A stretch of 64,000 bases of DNA from contig NZ_WEGL01000009.1 of assembly GCF_009604455.1 (NCBI RefSeq), forward strand, positions 451,086 through 515,085. The letters are read 5' to 3'. The position numbers and the translations under genes were made by a program. Below the pieces are notes generated by a model. That model ran no database searches, was not told the DNA's origin, and saw only the letters and a program-made list of their open reading frames with translations. This DNA is from Streptomyces sp. RB17. Its GTDB lineage: Bacteria > Actinomycetota > Actinomycetes > Streptomycetales > Streptomycetaceae. How positions within the stretch are numbered: the first letter of the stretch is position 1; every line of letters starts with the position of its first letter. Below, piece after piece: positions 44,287 through 52,567 of this stretch.

Positions 44287-44682
44287 ATGAGCGCAGACGG
44301 TCAGGGAAGAAACCACTGGTTCGACGACGAGGCCGGACCGGTCGTCCGTCCGTACGCCATGACACGCGGCCGTACCACGAGTCCGGCCCAGCACCGGCTC
44401 GATCTGATCGCGGTGGTCGTCACGGAACCCGGCGCGGGCGATCCGGAAACGGATCCGGCGCTGTCGCCCGAGCACGTGGAGATCGTCGGGCTCTGCCGCC
44501 GCTCACCGCAGTCCGTCGCCGAACTCGCCGCCGGCCTCGACCTGCCGACCGGCGTGGTACGGGTGCTCATCGGCGACCTGGTGCACGCGGAACTCGTCCA
44601 TGTCACGCGCCCGGTGCCACCGGCCGACCTGCCGGACGAGAGCATTCTGCGCGACGTGATCAACGGCCTCCGGGCGCTGTGA
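44287..44682 (+). CDS. cvnC: CvnC DUF742 protein
   Basis: A 131-residue DUF742 protein, third in the conservon. FDDEAGPVVRPYAMTRGRTT opens the family pattern. HVEIVGLCRRSPQSVAELAA and LPTGVVRVLIGDLVHAELVH form a winged-helix-like core. It binds the other Cvn proteins and its exact role is undefined. It begins nine bases after cvnB, with only a weak GTGGG upstream, so coupled translation is likely. Confidence 0.93.
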   Translation: MSADGQGRNHWFDDEAGPVVRPYAMTRGRTTSPAQHRLDLIAVVVTEPGAGDPETDPALSPEHVEIVGLCRRSPQSVAELAAGLDLPTGVVRVLIGDLVHAELVHVTRPVPPADLPDESILRDVINGLRAL

Positions 44683-44721
44683 CCCGTCAGGCAAGACCCC
44701 CTCGAGCAGGAGAAGAAACCG

Positions 44722-45330
44722 ATGATCTCCGGGCGTTCTGAGCGCGGCAAGCCCCCGGTCGAGCCCGTCACGCTCAAGATCCTGGTGGCCGGCGGCTTCG
44801 GCGTGGGCAAGACGACCCTCGTCGGCGCGGTCAGCGAGATCAGGCCGCTGCGCACCGAGGAACTGCTCAGCGAGGCCGGTCGCCCGGTCGACGACACCAG
44901 CGGGGTGGAGGCCAAGCACACCACCACCGTGGCCATGGACTTCGGCCGTATCACCCTGCGCGAGGACCTCGTGCTGTACCTCTTCGGCACGCCCGGGCAG
45001 GAGCGGTTCTGGTTCATGTGGGACGAGTTGTCCGAGGGCGCGCTCGGTGCCGTCGTCCTCGCTGACACACGGCGTCTCGAGGACTGCTTCGCCGCCGTCG
45101 ACTACTTCGAGCGGCGTGCCATCCCCTTCCTCGTCGGCGTCAACTGCTTCGAGGAAGCCTCCCGTTACCCGGCCGACACGGTCCGCCAGGCCCTCGACCT
45201 GGACGACGGCGTACCCGTCCTGCTGTGCGACGCGCGGGAGCGGGAGTCGGTCAAGGAGGTGCTGATCGGAGTCGTCCGGCACGCGATGGACCAGCGCGCG
45301 GCCGACCGCCGCCGGGCCACCCTCGGCTGA
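44722..45330 (+). CDS. cvnD: CvnD small GTPase
   Basis: A 202-residue Ras-like/MglA-type GTPase, the switch of the conservon. The P loop GGFGVGKTTL is at residues 24-33, and the G3 region is YLFGTPGQERFWF. GVNCFEEA occupies the place of the guanine-recognising NKxD but lacks its Lys and Asp, as in many CvnD. AGCAGGAGAAG precedes ATG. It closes the four-gene unit and is followed by a 14-bp hairpin. No cytochrome P450 gene follows, unlike some conservons. Confidence 0.95.
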   Translation: MISGRSERGKPPVEPVTLKILVAGGFGVGKTTLVGAVSEIRPLRTEELLSEAGRPVDDTSGVEAKHTTTVAMDFGRITLREDLVLYLFGTPGQERFWFMWDELSEGALGAVVLADTRRLEDCFAAVDYFERRAIPFLVGVNCFEEASRYPADTVRQALDLDDGVPVLLCDARERESVKEVLIGVVRHAMDQRAADRRRATLG

Positions 45331-45339
45331 CCCACGGGC

Positions 45340-45375
45340 ACGGCCCGTACCCCCGCCGACCGGGGTACGGGCCGT
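45340..45375. terminator. 14-bp hairpin terminator of the conservon
   Basis: ACGGCCCGTACCCC (45340-45353) pairs perfectly with GGGGTACGGGCCGT (45362-45375) over an 8-base loop. It starts nine bases after the cvnD stop and lies between cvnD and the convergent glpK. Confidence 0.9.
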
Positions 45376-45392
45376 GGTCCGTGCGGAGCCGT

Positions 45393-45460
45393 CACACGCG
45401 TGTGCCGCATGAGGAGCTTTCACGCGCGCGTGCCGAGTGAAGAACCTTCACGCGCGCGTG
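45393..45460. repeat. cluster of CACGCGCGCGTG palindromes
   Basis: Two exact 12-bp palindromes (45421-45432 and 45449-45460) and a variant CACACGCGTGTG (45393-45404) occur in 70 bases downstream of cvnD, each followed by GCC. The same palindrome recurs across the window at 19490, 22514, 30610, 35998, 37362, 48517, 53667, 54213, 55502 and 57974. Confidence 0.85.
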
Positions 45461-45470
45461 CCGCGCGTCC

Positions 45471-46994
45471 TTACGCGCCGTCCTGCTCCTCCAGCCAGCC
45501 GAAGCTCTTCTCCACGGCCTTGCGCCAGTTGCGGTACTGGCGGTCGCGTACCGACGGCTCCATCGCCGGAGTCCACTGTGCGTCCTGCCGCCAGTGCGAC
45601 TTCAGCTCGTCCAGGTCGTTCCACACGCCCGTCGCCAGGCCGGCCGCGTAGGCGGCGCCCAGGCAGGTCGTCTCCGACACCCGTGGCCGGATCACCGGGA
45701 CCCCGAGGACGTCCGCCTGGTGCTGCATGAGCAGGTTGTTCTTCGTCATGCCGCCGTCGACCTTCAGGGTGGTGATCCGCACCCCGGAGTCCTGGTACAT
45801 GGCGTCCACGACCTCCCGGGTCTGCCAGCTCGTCGCCTCCAGCACCGCGCGCGCGAGATGGGCCTTGGTGACGTACCGGGTGAGGCCGGTGACGACACCC
45901 CGCGCGTCGGAGCGCCAGTACGGCGCGAACAGGCCCGAGAACGCGGGCACGATGTAGGCGCCGCCGTTGTCCTCGACGCTCGCCGCCAGCGTCTCGATCT
46001 CGTCGGCGCTGCTGATGATCCCGAGCTGGTCGCGGAACCACTGGACCAGCGCGCCCGTTATCGCGATGGACCCCTCGAGGCAGTACACCGGCGCCTCGCC
46101 GCCGATCTTGTAGCCCATCGTCGTGAGCAGCCCGCTCTTGGACGGCACCGGCCGGTTGCCGGTGTTCAGCAGCAGGAAGCTGCCGGTGCCGTAGGTGTTC
46201 TTGGCGGTGCCCACGTCGTAGCAGGCCTGCCCGAAGACGGCTGCCTGCTGGTCGCCCAGCGCGGAGGCCACGGGCACCCCGGCGAGCTGCCCGACCGCGG
46301 TGCCGTACACCTCTGCGGAGGACCTGATCTCGGGCAGCACCGCCTCGGGCAGGTTCATGGCGGAGAGGATGGCGGGATCCCACTGCAGTGTCTGAAGGTT
46401 CATCAGCATGGTGCGGCCGGCGTTCGTGACGTCGGTGACGTGCCGGCCGCCCTCGGTGCCCCCGGTGAGGTTCCAGATCAGCCAGGAGTCGATGGTCCCG
46501 AAGGCGATCTCGCCGCGTTCGGCCCGCTCCCTCAGTCCGGGCACATGGTCCAGCAGCCAGGCCGCCTTGGGCCCGGAGAAGTAGCTGGCCAGCGGCAGCC
46601 CGGTCTGCTCACGGAAGCGGTCCTGGCCGTCCGTTCCGCCCAGTTCGTTGCACAGGGCGGCGGTACGGGTGTCCTGCCAGACGATCGCGTTGTGCACCGG
46701 CTTGCCCGTGGCGCGGTCCCACAGGACGGTCGTCTCCCGCTGGTTGGTGATGCCGAGCGCGCTCAACTGGTCGGCGCGCAGCCCGGCCTTGGCGAGCGCC
46801 CCGGCCACCACGGCCTGCACCTTGGACCAGATCTCGGTCGCGTCGTGCTCCACCCAGCCCGGCTTCGGGAAGATCTGGCGGTGCTCGCGCTGGTCGACGG
46901 CGACGATGGCCCCGCCGTGGTCGAAGACGATGCAGCGGCTTGACGTGGTGCCCTGGTCGATGGCGGCGACATAGGTGTCGGCGGTGTCCGTCAT
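45471..46994 (-). CDS. glpK: glycerol kinase
   Basis: A 507-residue FGGY-family kinase that phosphorylates glycerol to glycerol 3-phosphate in the cytoplasm. AIDQGTTSSRCIVFDHGG is the N-terminal phosphate loop, NAIVWQDTRT and GTIDSWLIWNLTGG follow, and LKVDGGMTKNNLLMQHQADV is the second family signature. Length matches GlpK. AGGGGAC precedes ATG at 46994. It follows glpF by 66 bases on the same strand, an operon feeding glycerol into lipid and central metabolism. There is no gylR-type regulator gene alongside, so it may be a second, differently controlled copy. Confidence 0.96.
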   Translation of the reverse strand: MTDTADTYVAAIDQGTTSSRCIVFDHGGAIVAVDQREHRQIFPKPGWVEHDATEIWSKVQAVVAGALAKAGLRADQLSALGITNQRETTVLWDRATGKPVHNAIVWQDTRTAALCNELGGTDGQDRFREQTGLPLASYFSGPKAAWLLDHVPGLRERAERGEIAFGTIDSWLIWNLTGGTEGGRHVTDVTNAGRTMLMNLQTLQWDPAILSAMNLPEAVLPEIRSSAEVYGTAVGQLAGVPVASALGDQQAAVFGQACYDVGTAKNTYGTGSFLLLNTGNRPVPSKSGLLTTMGYKIGGEAPVYCLEGSIAITGALVQWFRDQLGIISSADEIETLAASVEDNGGAYIVPAFSGLFAPYWRSDARGVVTGLTRYVTKAHLARAVLEATSWQTREVVDAMYQDSGVRITTLKVDGGMTKNNLLMQHQADVLGVPVIRPRVSETTCLGAAYAAGLATGVWNDLDELKSHWRQDAQWTPAMEPSVRDRQYRNWRKAVEKSFGWLEEQDGA

Positions 46995-47060
46995 GGCAGT
47001 CCCCTGGGTCGCTGGATGTACGGAACGTGGCGTACGGCTCGCGAAATGACGTACGGGCGA

Positions 47061-47810
47061 TCAGAACGCCGCGTTGTAGATGGCGCCGGCGAGTGCCCCG
47101 CCGATCAGGGGCCCGACGACCGGGATCCAGGCGTAACCCCAGTCGGAGGTGCCCTTGTTGGGGATCGGCAGGAAGGTGTGCACGATCCGCGGCCCGAGGT
47201 CGCGGGCCGGGTTGATGGCATAGCCGGTGGGGCCGCCGAGGGAGAGCCCGATGCCGACGACGAGCAGGGAGACGATCAGCACGGTGGTGCCGGACTCGCC
47301 GAGTCCCTTCGTCAGCCCGAAGGCGAGGATCGGCAGCACGAGCGCGATGGTCGCGATGATCTCGGTGATGAGGTTGGCGACCGGGTTCCGGATCTCCGGG
47401 ATGGTCGAGAAGATGCCGAGCGTCGGCACCGGTTCGTCGGCCGTGTCCTCCGTCGTGCCCTCCTTGCGGATGTTGGCCTGGAACTGGGCGAGGTAGACCA
47501 GATAGGCCAGTACGGCCCCGAGCATCGCGCCGACGAGTTGGCCCAGCAGATACACCCAGACCTTGCCCCACTTGCCGGTGTCGACGGCGATGCCGATGGT
47601 GACCGCGGGATTGAGCTGGCCGCCGGAGAGGGGAGCGGCGGTGTACGCGCCCGCGAGGACGCCGAAGCCCCAGCCGAACGCGATCACGACCCAGCCCGAG
47701 GCCCGCGCCTTGGAGTATCTGAGCGTGACGGCGGCGCAGACACCGGCACCGAAGAGGATCAGGATCGCGGTGCCGATCACTTCGCCGACGAAGATGTCTC
47801 CGTTGCTCAT
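47061..47810 (-). CDS. glpF: glycerol facilitator (aquaglyceroporin)
   Basis: A 249-residue MIP channel for passive glycerol entry. The two pore motifs are present, LNPAVT near residue 67 and INPARDLGPR in the second half, the latter with the Asp typical of glycerol rather than water channels. Six hydrophobic segments are visible. AAGGGAGCC precedes the ATG at 47810. It is the first gene of the glpF-glpK unit. A GGAACGTTCC box lies 50-60 bases upstream of the start. Confidence 0.95.
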   Translation of the reverse strand: MSNGDIFVGEVIGTAILILFGAGVCAAVTLRYSKARASGWVVIAFGWGFGVLAGAYTAAPLSGGQLNPAVTIGIAVDTGKWGKVWVYLLGQLVGAMLGAVLAYLVYLAQFQANIRKEGTTEDTADEPVPTLGIFSTIPEIRNPVANLITEIIATIALVLPILAFGLTKGLGESGTTVLIVSLLVVGIGLSLGGPTGYAINPARDLGPRIVHTFLPIPNKGTSDWGYAWIPVVGPLIGGALAGAIYNAAF

Positions 47811-48192
47811 GGCGGCTCCCTTGGCGCCGATTGGGGGCCGTCGGCCCCGGGCCTCCGTGCAGGAACGTTCCGTTGGCGTCTTCAGCCGCGGGCAGGCAGC
47901 CCCGCGCCTCGCCCGGTGTCCGTGACGAGCGTGCCGTCGCAGCCGTACCGCCGCGGAGGGACGGGCCGTGAGCAGGACAGACCCGTGGCGCAGTGCGCCT
48001 GATAGCGCCGAGAATGTACGGCGATGTCGGCTGACACCGGGAAGTGTTCACCGGCGCCCCGGGGGCGTCAAGGTTGCCGACGGCGACGGTGACGGGTACT
48101 CGCCCCGCGGCCCGGCGGCGACGGTGCCGGCGACTCGCTCGCCGCCCAGGTCACCGCTGCCGTGCCTCAATCGGCGTATTCCGGAAGGTTGT
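47811..48192. other. upstream region of glpF, no gene
   Basis: This 382-base stretch lies between the glpF start and the stop of the EAL-GGDEF gene, which reads the same way. It holds a palindrome GGAACGTTCC at 47862-47871, a GTGTTCACCGG near 48040 and GC-rich short inverted repeats. One of these may be the site of an IclR/GylR-type repressor of glycerol genes, but I cannot assign it. Confidence 0.4.
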
Positions 48193-49842
48193 TCACCATC
48201 CTGGCTCGGCGGTCGCGTACCCGGCCTGTGCCGGCGTCGTGCCCGAGCCGCGCCGGACCTCGTGACCGGACAGCCCGGCCCGCCCGAGCACCCAGCTCGC
48301 GCCGTGCAGCGCCTTGGCCGCCTGCTTCAGCGGCGCGAGCTGGGCGGCTGCCTGGCGGTGGTCGCCCACGCTGCCCGGCGCGCACACCACGGTCGCGAGG
48401 GACAGCGTGACGATCCGGTCGCCCACCGACCAGGGCGCGTCGAGCACGGCCGTCACCAGCGGGTCGAGCGCCTCCTCCTCGGCCAGCACCAGGAAGTCGT
48501 CCCCGCCGATGTGCCCCACGCGCGCGTGCCCCGAGACCGCCTGCTGCAGCGCGCGCCCCACCGACCGGATCAGCTCGTCACCCGTGGCGAACCCGGCACC
48601 GTCGTTGACCTGCTTGAAGTGGTCGATGTCCAGCCAGCTGAGCGCGAACGACCGGCCGTCCGCGATCCACCGGTCCACCTCGCTGGTGATCGCGTCCGAA
48701 CCGGGCAGCCGGGTCAGCGGATTGAGCCCGGCGGCCTCCTCGACCCGGCTCTCGGCCAGGGCCCGCACCAGGTCCGCGAGCCGCACGACGCCCACGCACC
48801 GGCCGTGCCGGTCGACCACGGCGACATCGTCGGACGTCCGGTCCCGGCCGCCGATCGCGACGACGTCCAGCACCTCCCAGGCGGTGGCGTCGACGCCGAC
48901 CGTGCGGGGCGCGTCGCCCAGTTTGAAGGCCGGCCGGTCGGCGTACAGGGCGTGCCCGTAGCGGCCGGACATCGACAGCAGGAACCGTGAGCGGTGCACC
49001 GAGCGCACGGGCCGGCCGGCCTGGTCCACCAGCAGCACACCGGACACGTCCGGCGAGCCGGTCAGCAGCGCCCGCACCTGCCCCGCCGAGGCGGTCACCG
49101 GCAGTACGGCGGCCGGGCGCACGAACTCCCGCACCGACGGCCCGGACCGGGGCACACCGACGGTGCCGGGGGAGCGGGGCGGAACGTATACGTCCGCGGC
49201 GGGGATCCGGGCCGGCGGCGCGAACAGCTCGCCCTGGGCCAGCTGCGCCCCGGCCGACATCGCCGCCGCGCACTGCAGCTCGGTCTCCACGCCCTCCACC
49301 GCGACCAGGGCACCCAGCTCCTCGCACAGCGTCCGCATCGCCCGCACCGCGGCCGGCCGGGACAGCAGCGAGGCGTCGAGTTTGACCAGGTCGGGGGAGA
49401 GGTCGGTGAGCAGCCGGAGCGGGATGTCGCCGTCCCCGATGCCGTCCGCGCTGATCCGGAAGCCCTGCTCGCGCAGCACGGCCACCGCCTCCAGCAGGGC
49501 CCGTTGCGGCACGTGCGTGTAGGGCGGGACCACGTCCAGCGTCACCTCCCAGGGCAGGCGCCCGGCCGCGCGCACGGCGTCGTGCAGCGGGGCGAGGCCG
49601 CCGAGGTCGGCGAGGGTGGCCGCGAACACGTTCAGGTGCAGCGGCAGCAGGGCTTCCTTGTGCGTCGCGGCGCGGAGCGCCAACACCGTGAGTCTTCCGT
49701 CGAGTTCGGGGTCTCGGCGGGCCTCGGCCAGGATGTCACCGGTCTCCGGGCGGGCGAGTGTCTCCAGTGCGGTGACCGCGCCCGTCCTCAGGTTGACCAC
49801 TGGCTGGAAGGCGAAGCGGAGAGTGTCCGTCCAGGAGTGCAC
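48193..49842 (-). CDS. EAL-CBS-GGDEF cyclic di-GMP protein
   Basis: A 549-residue soluble protein of unusual order. Residues 1-225 are an EAL domain that keeps the ETLAR start and KLDASLL but has ADGIGDGD instead of DDFG-type residues, so phosphodiesterase activity is doubtful. About 240-365 is a CBS pair (SGVLLVDQAGRPVRSVHR and RHGRCVGVVRLADLVRAL). About 375-520 is a GGDEF domain with WLDIDHFKQVND and an intact GGDDF, probably a working diguanylate cyclase. No clear RxxD inhibition site precedes GGDDF. GTG at 49842 has no ribosome binding site. A BldD-like box lies 75 bases upstream. Confidence 0.9.
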   Translation of the reverse strand: MHSWTDTLRFAFQPVVNLRTGAVTALETLARPETGDILAEARRDPELDGRLTVLALRAATHKEALLPLHLNVFAATLADLGGLAPLHDAVRAAGRLPWEVTLDVVPPYTHVPQRALLEAVAVLREQGFRISADGIGDGDIPLRLLTDLSPDLVKLDASLLSRPAAVRAMRTLCEELGALVAVEGVETELQCAAAMSAGAQLAQGELFAPPARIPAADVYVPPRSPGTVGVPRSGPSVREFVRPAAVLPVTASAGQVRALLTGSPDVSGVLLVDQAGRPVRSVHRSRFLLSMSGRYGHALYADRPAFKLGDAPRTVGVDATAWEVLDVVAIGGRDRTSDDVAVVDRHGRCVGVVRLADLVRALAESRVEEAAGLNPLTRLPGSDAITSEVDRWIADGRSFALSWLDIDHFKQVNDGAGFATGDELIRSVGRALQQAVSGHARVGHIGGDDFLVLAEEEALDPLVTAVLDAPWSVGDRIVTLSLATVVCAPGSVGDHRQAAAQLAPLKQAAKALHGASWVLGRAGLSGHEVRRGSGTTPAQAGYATAEPGW

Positions 49843-49914
49843 GGGAGCATGATGGCGCTGCCCGCGTGCGCCCAGGCGCAGTTCATGAGACGTTCACGCA
49901 GCATTCCCGGGTGA

Positions 49915-49927
49915 TCACACAGAGTGG
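49915..49927. promoter_or_regulatory. BldD-like binding site
   Basis: TCACACAGAGTGG matches the BldD consensus TNACNC(A/T)GNGTNA except the last base. It lies 73 bases before the EAL-GGDEF start, and BldD is known to control c-di-GMP enzyme genes in Streptomyces. A second TCACAC lies at about 49950. Confidence 0.5.
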
Positions 49928-50001
49928 CAGACCTCTGTGGTCTCTGGTGTCACACGCCCTCTATGCCCGGAGTCGTCGCCCGCACGTGACCGCCCACGCC
50001 G

Positions 50002-51192
50002 TCAGCTCACCGCGACCACCGACGATCCGTGCCCGAAGAGCCCCTGGTTGGCGGAGATCCCCACGCGGGCCCCGGCGATCTGCCGGTCGCCCGCCGTGCC
50101 TCTCAACTGCCAGGTGAGCTCGCAGACCTGGGCGATGGCCTGGGCCGGCACCGCCTCCCCGAACGAGGCCAGGCCGCCACTGGCGTTGACGGGTATGCGG
50201 CCGCCCGGGGCCGTCGCGCCCTCCCGCAGGAGCTTCGCGGCCTGGCCCTCGCCGCACAGTCCCAGGTCCTCGTACCACTGCAGCTCCAGCGCGGTGGACA
50301 GGTCGTAGACCTCGGCCAGGGAAAGGTCGTCGGGCCCGACGCCGGCCTCTTCGTAGGCGGCCCGGGCGATGGAGGTCCGGTAGGTCTCGTCGGGGGCGCT
50401 CACCGCCACGGCGGAGTCCGTGGCGATGTCCGGCAGGTCCAGCACCGTGTTCGGGAAGCGCGGGGTCACCGTTGACACCGCCCGGATCCGCACCGGCCGG
50501 GACACCCCGTGCCGGTGCGCGAACTCCATGCTGGAGAGCACCAGGGCCGCCCCGCCGTCGGAGGTGGCGCAGATGTCGAGCAGCCGCAGCGGATCGGCGA
50601 CGACCGCGGACGCGGCGACCTCCTCGGCGGTGACCCGCTTGCGGTAGCGGGCGTACGGGTTGAGCGCGCCCATGGCGGCGTTCTTCACCTTGACCAGGGC
50701 GAAGTCCTCCGGGGTGTCCCCGTGCACCGCGATCCGCCGTCGCGCGTACAGCCCGAAGTACGTCGGGTTGGTCGCTCCCAGGACCCGGAAGCGCAGCCAG
50801 TCCGGATCCTCCGGCCGCTCGCCGCCAGGCGGCCGGAAGAACCCCTTGGGCGCCGCGTCCGCCCCCACCACGAGGACGACGTCCGCGAGCCCGGCGAGTA
50901 TCTGCGCCCGGGCCGTGGCGATCGCCTGCGCCCCGGAGGCGCACGCCGCGTACACACTGGCGACCCTGGCCCCCTGCCAGCCCAGGGCCTTCGCGAAGGT
51001 CGCTCCCGCCACATACCCGGGATATCCGCCCCGCACCGTGTCGGCGCCCACGACCGAGCCGACCTCGCCCCACTCGACACCGGCGTCCGCGAGCGCCGCG
51101 CGGGCCGCCGCCGTGCCGTACTCCACGAAGGAGCGGCCCCACTTGCCCCATGGGTGCATGCCCGCGCCGAGCACCGCCACGTCCGTCGTCAT
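50002..51192 (-). CDS. thiolase-family acyltransferase/lipid-transfer type
   Basis: A 396-residue thiolase-fold protein of the SCP-x/lipid-transfer branch, which often works as an aldolase or thiolase on steroid or branched side chains with a DUF35 partner. The N-terminal AVLGAGMHPWGKWGRSFVEY is typical. VYAACASGAQAIATA holds the nucleophile-type Cys, and NASGGLASFGEAVPAQAIAQ the C-terminal loop, with GHGSS near the end. ATG at 51192 overlaps the DUF35 stop (ATGA), so the pair is coupled. The true substrate is unknown; a shared operator suggests link with the 9.8-kb lipid genes. Confidence 0.88.
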   Translation of the reverse strand: MTTDVAVLGAGMHPWGKWGRSFVEYGTAAARAALADAGVEWGEVGSVVGADTVRGGYPGYVAGATFAKALGWQGARVASVYAACASGAQAIATARAQILAGLADVVLVVGADAAPKGFFRPPGGERPEDPDWLRFRVLGATNPTYFGLYARRRIAVHGDTPEDFALVKVKNAAMGALNPYARYRKRVTAEEVAASAVVADPLRLLDICATSDGGAALVLSSMEFAHRHGVSRPVRIRAVSTVTPRFPNTVLDLPDIATDSAVAVSAPDETYRTSIARAAYEEAGVGPDDLSLAEVYDLSTALELQWYEDLGLCGEGQAAKLLREGATAPGGRIPVNASGGLASFGEAVPAQAIAQVCELTWQLRGTAGDRQIAGARVGISANQGLFGHGSSVVAVS

Positions 51193-51635
51193 GCCCTCAC
51201 CCCCGTCGGCCGCCAGTGCCAGGTCGTCCAGGTCGTCTCCGCGTCCTCGTGGAGCACTCCGGGGACGACCTCCACCTCCATGCCCACCGTCAGGTCGGCG
51301 ACGGTGATCCCGGGAGCCGCCTGTCCCAGCACCACGATCCGCTCGGCCGCCAGCTCCACTGCGATCAACGTGTACGGCTCCCACGGAAGTTCCGGATTGC
51401 TCACATAGGGTGACGGCGGTCGGTACCGGCTGTCCGTGTACGACCAGACCCGCCCTCGTCGCGACAGCGGCACCTCCTCGAGATCTCCGCCGGCACACCC
51501 GGGATTTCGGCAGTGGGTGTCTTCCCGCGGGAAGAACACCGAGGCACATGCCCCGCAACGGGTGCCGAGGAGCCTGAAGTCGTCTCCTGCGCCGGTGAAC
51601 CATCCGTCGACCACGGGCGTGCGTATGTGAGACAT
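51189..51635 (-). CDS. DUF35 OB-fold protein with zinc ribbon
   Basis: A 148-residue DUF35 protein. A rubredoxin-like zinc ribbon at residues 25-50 has Cys27, Cys30, Cys42 and Cys47 (RCGACASVFFPREDTHC, then NPGC), then an OB fold with GRVWSYTDSRY and a GITVADLTVGMEVEVVPG end. DUF35 proteins bind CoA esters and form complexes with thiolase partners such as the one encoded next. GGGAGGGCC precedes ATG at 51635. The operator CTGACG-N3-CGTCAG lies 21 bases upstream of the start. Confidence 0.92.
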   Translation of the reverse strand: MSHIRTPVVDGWFTGAGDDFRLLGTRCGACASVFFPREDTHCRNPGCAGGDLEEVPLSRRGRVWSYTDSRYRPPSPYVSNPELPWEPYTLIAVELAAERIVVLGQAAPGITVADLTVGMEVEVVPGVLHEDAETTWTTWHWRPTGVRA

Positions 51636-51655
51636 GGCCCTCCCTGCCGCGATAT

Positions 51656-51670
51656 CTGACGGGACGTCAG
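51656..51670. promoter_or_regulatory. 15-bp inverted repeat operator CTGACG-N3-CGTCAG
   Basis: CTGACG, spacer GGA, CGTCAG: the same perfect half-sites as at 9781-9795. It lies in the 76-base divergent region between the DUF35/thiolase operon and the dipeptidase gene, so it can control either or both. Confidence 0.78.
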
Positions 51671-51711
51671 AAGTGTGTCACGGGCATCCGGAATTGGGCA
51701 GTGCAGGAGAC

Positions 51712-52521
51712 ATGACACGACTCACCAGTGCAGTACGCGGGCTGATCACCGCCTTGGCGGCCCTGCTGGCCGTGACCGCCACCCCGGCCACCGCCCAGGC
51801 GAAGACCGAGCCCAAGGCGCCGAAGGACTTCGTGGCCCTGAGAACCGTGGACCCGACGATCATCCAGGAGATCCGCTACTTCACCCCGCACAACTTCGTC
51901 GGCGAGCGCATCGACGGCTACGAGCAGCCGATGTGCATCCTCACCCGCCCCGCCGCCGAAGCCCTCCACAAGGCGCAGCTCACCCTGCTGCGCAAGGGCT
52001 ACACCCTCAAGGTGTACGACTGCTACCGGCCGCAGCGGGCCGTGAACCACTTCGTCCGCTGGGCCGAGGACCTCGACGATCAGTCGATGAGGGGCGAGTT
52101 CTATCCGAACGTCGACAAGACCCGCCTGTTCGCGGACGGCTACATCGCCGAGAAATCCGGCCACAGCCGCGGCTCGACCATGGACCTCACGATCGTCAGG
52201 CTCCCCGCGAGGCCGACCCGGCCCTACCACCCCGGGCAGCCGCTCGTGCCCTGCTACGCGCCCAAGGACGAGCGCTTCCCCGACAACTCCGTCGACATGG
52301 GCACCGGGTTCGACTGCTTCGACACCCTCGCGCACACCCTCGACCCGCGCATCCAGGGCCAACAGCGCGCCAACCGGCTGCTGCTCAAGAACACCATGGA
52401 GAGCCTCGGTTTCGTGAACCTCGCCGAGGAGTGGTGGCACTACACGTACAAGCCCGAGCCCTACCCGGACACCTATTTCGACTTCCCCGTGTCAGCGAAG
52501 TCGCTCATCAGCGGCCACTGA
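51712..52521 (+). CDS. exported VanX-like D-Ala-D-Ala dipeptidase
   Basis: A 269-residue zinc peptidase of the VanX/DdpX (M15D) family, which cleaves D-Ala-D-Ala or related dipeptides. A Sec signal peptide (MTRLTSAVRGLITALAALLA, AXA near 29) sends it out of the cytoplasm, unlike cytoplasmic VanX, so it probably scavenges or trims envelope peptides instead of giving vancomycin resistance. Zinc and active residues are in SGHSRGSTMDLT (His151, Asp158) and EEWWH (Glu240, His243); Arg107 lies in YRPQR. GCAGGAGAC precedes the ATG at 51712. It is divergent from DUF35 across the shared operator. Confidence 0.9.
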   Translation: MTRLTSAVRGLITALAALLAVTATPATAQAKTEPKAPKDFVALRTVDPTIIQEIRYFTPHNFVGERIDGYEQPMCILTRPAAEALHKAQLTLLRKGYTLKVYDCYRPQRAVNHFVRWAEDLDDQSMRGEFYPNVDKTRLFADGYIAEKSGHSRGSTMDLTIVRLPARPTRPYHPGQPLVPCYAPKDERFPDNSVDMGTGFDCFDTLAHTLDPRIQGQQRANRLLLKNTMESLGFVNLAEEWWHYTYKPEPYPDTYFDFPVSAKSLISGH

Positions 52522-52555
52522 GCAACCTTCGGAAGATGTCCCTCCTCTGATCGGA

Positions 52556-52561
52556 TACAGT
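52556..52561 (+). promoter_or_regulatory. -10 box for a leaderless Nudix gene
   Basis: TACAGT at 52556-52561 ends six bases before the GTG start at 52568, the spacing that puts transcription start on the start codon. No ribosome binding site is seen. Confidence 0.6.
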
Positions 52562-52567
52562 CCGCGC

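Noticed and set aside
51712..52521. Vancomycin resistance by VanX
   Set aside because: The protein has a signal peptide and no vanH/vanA or VanRS genes are near, so a resistance role is not supported.
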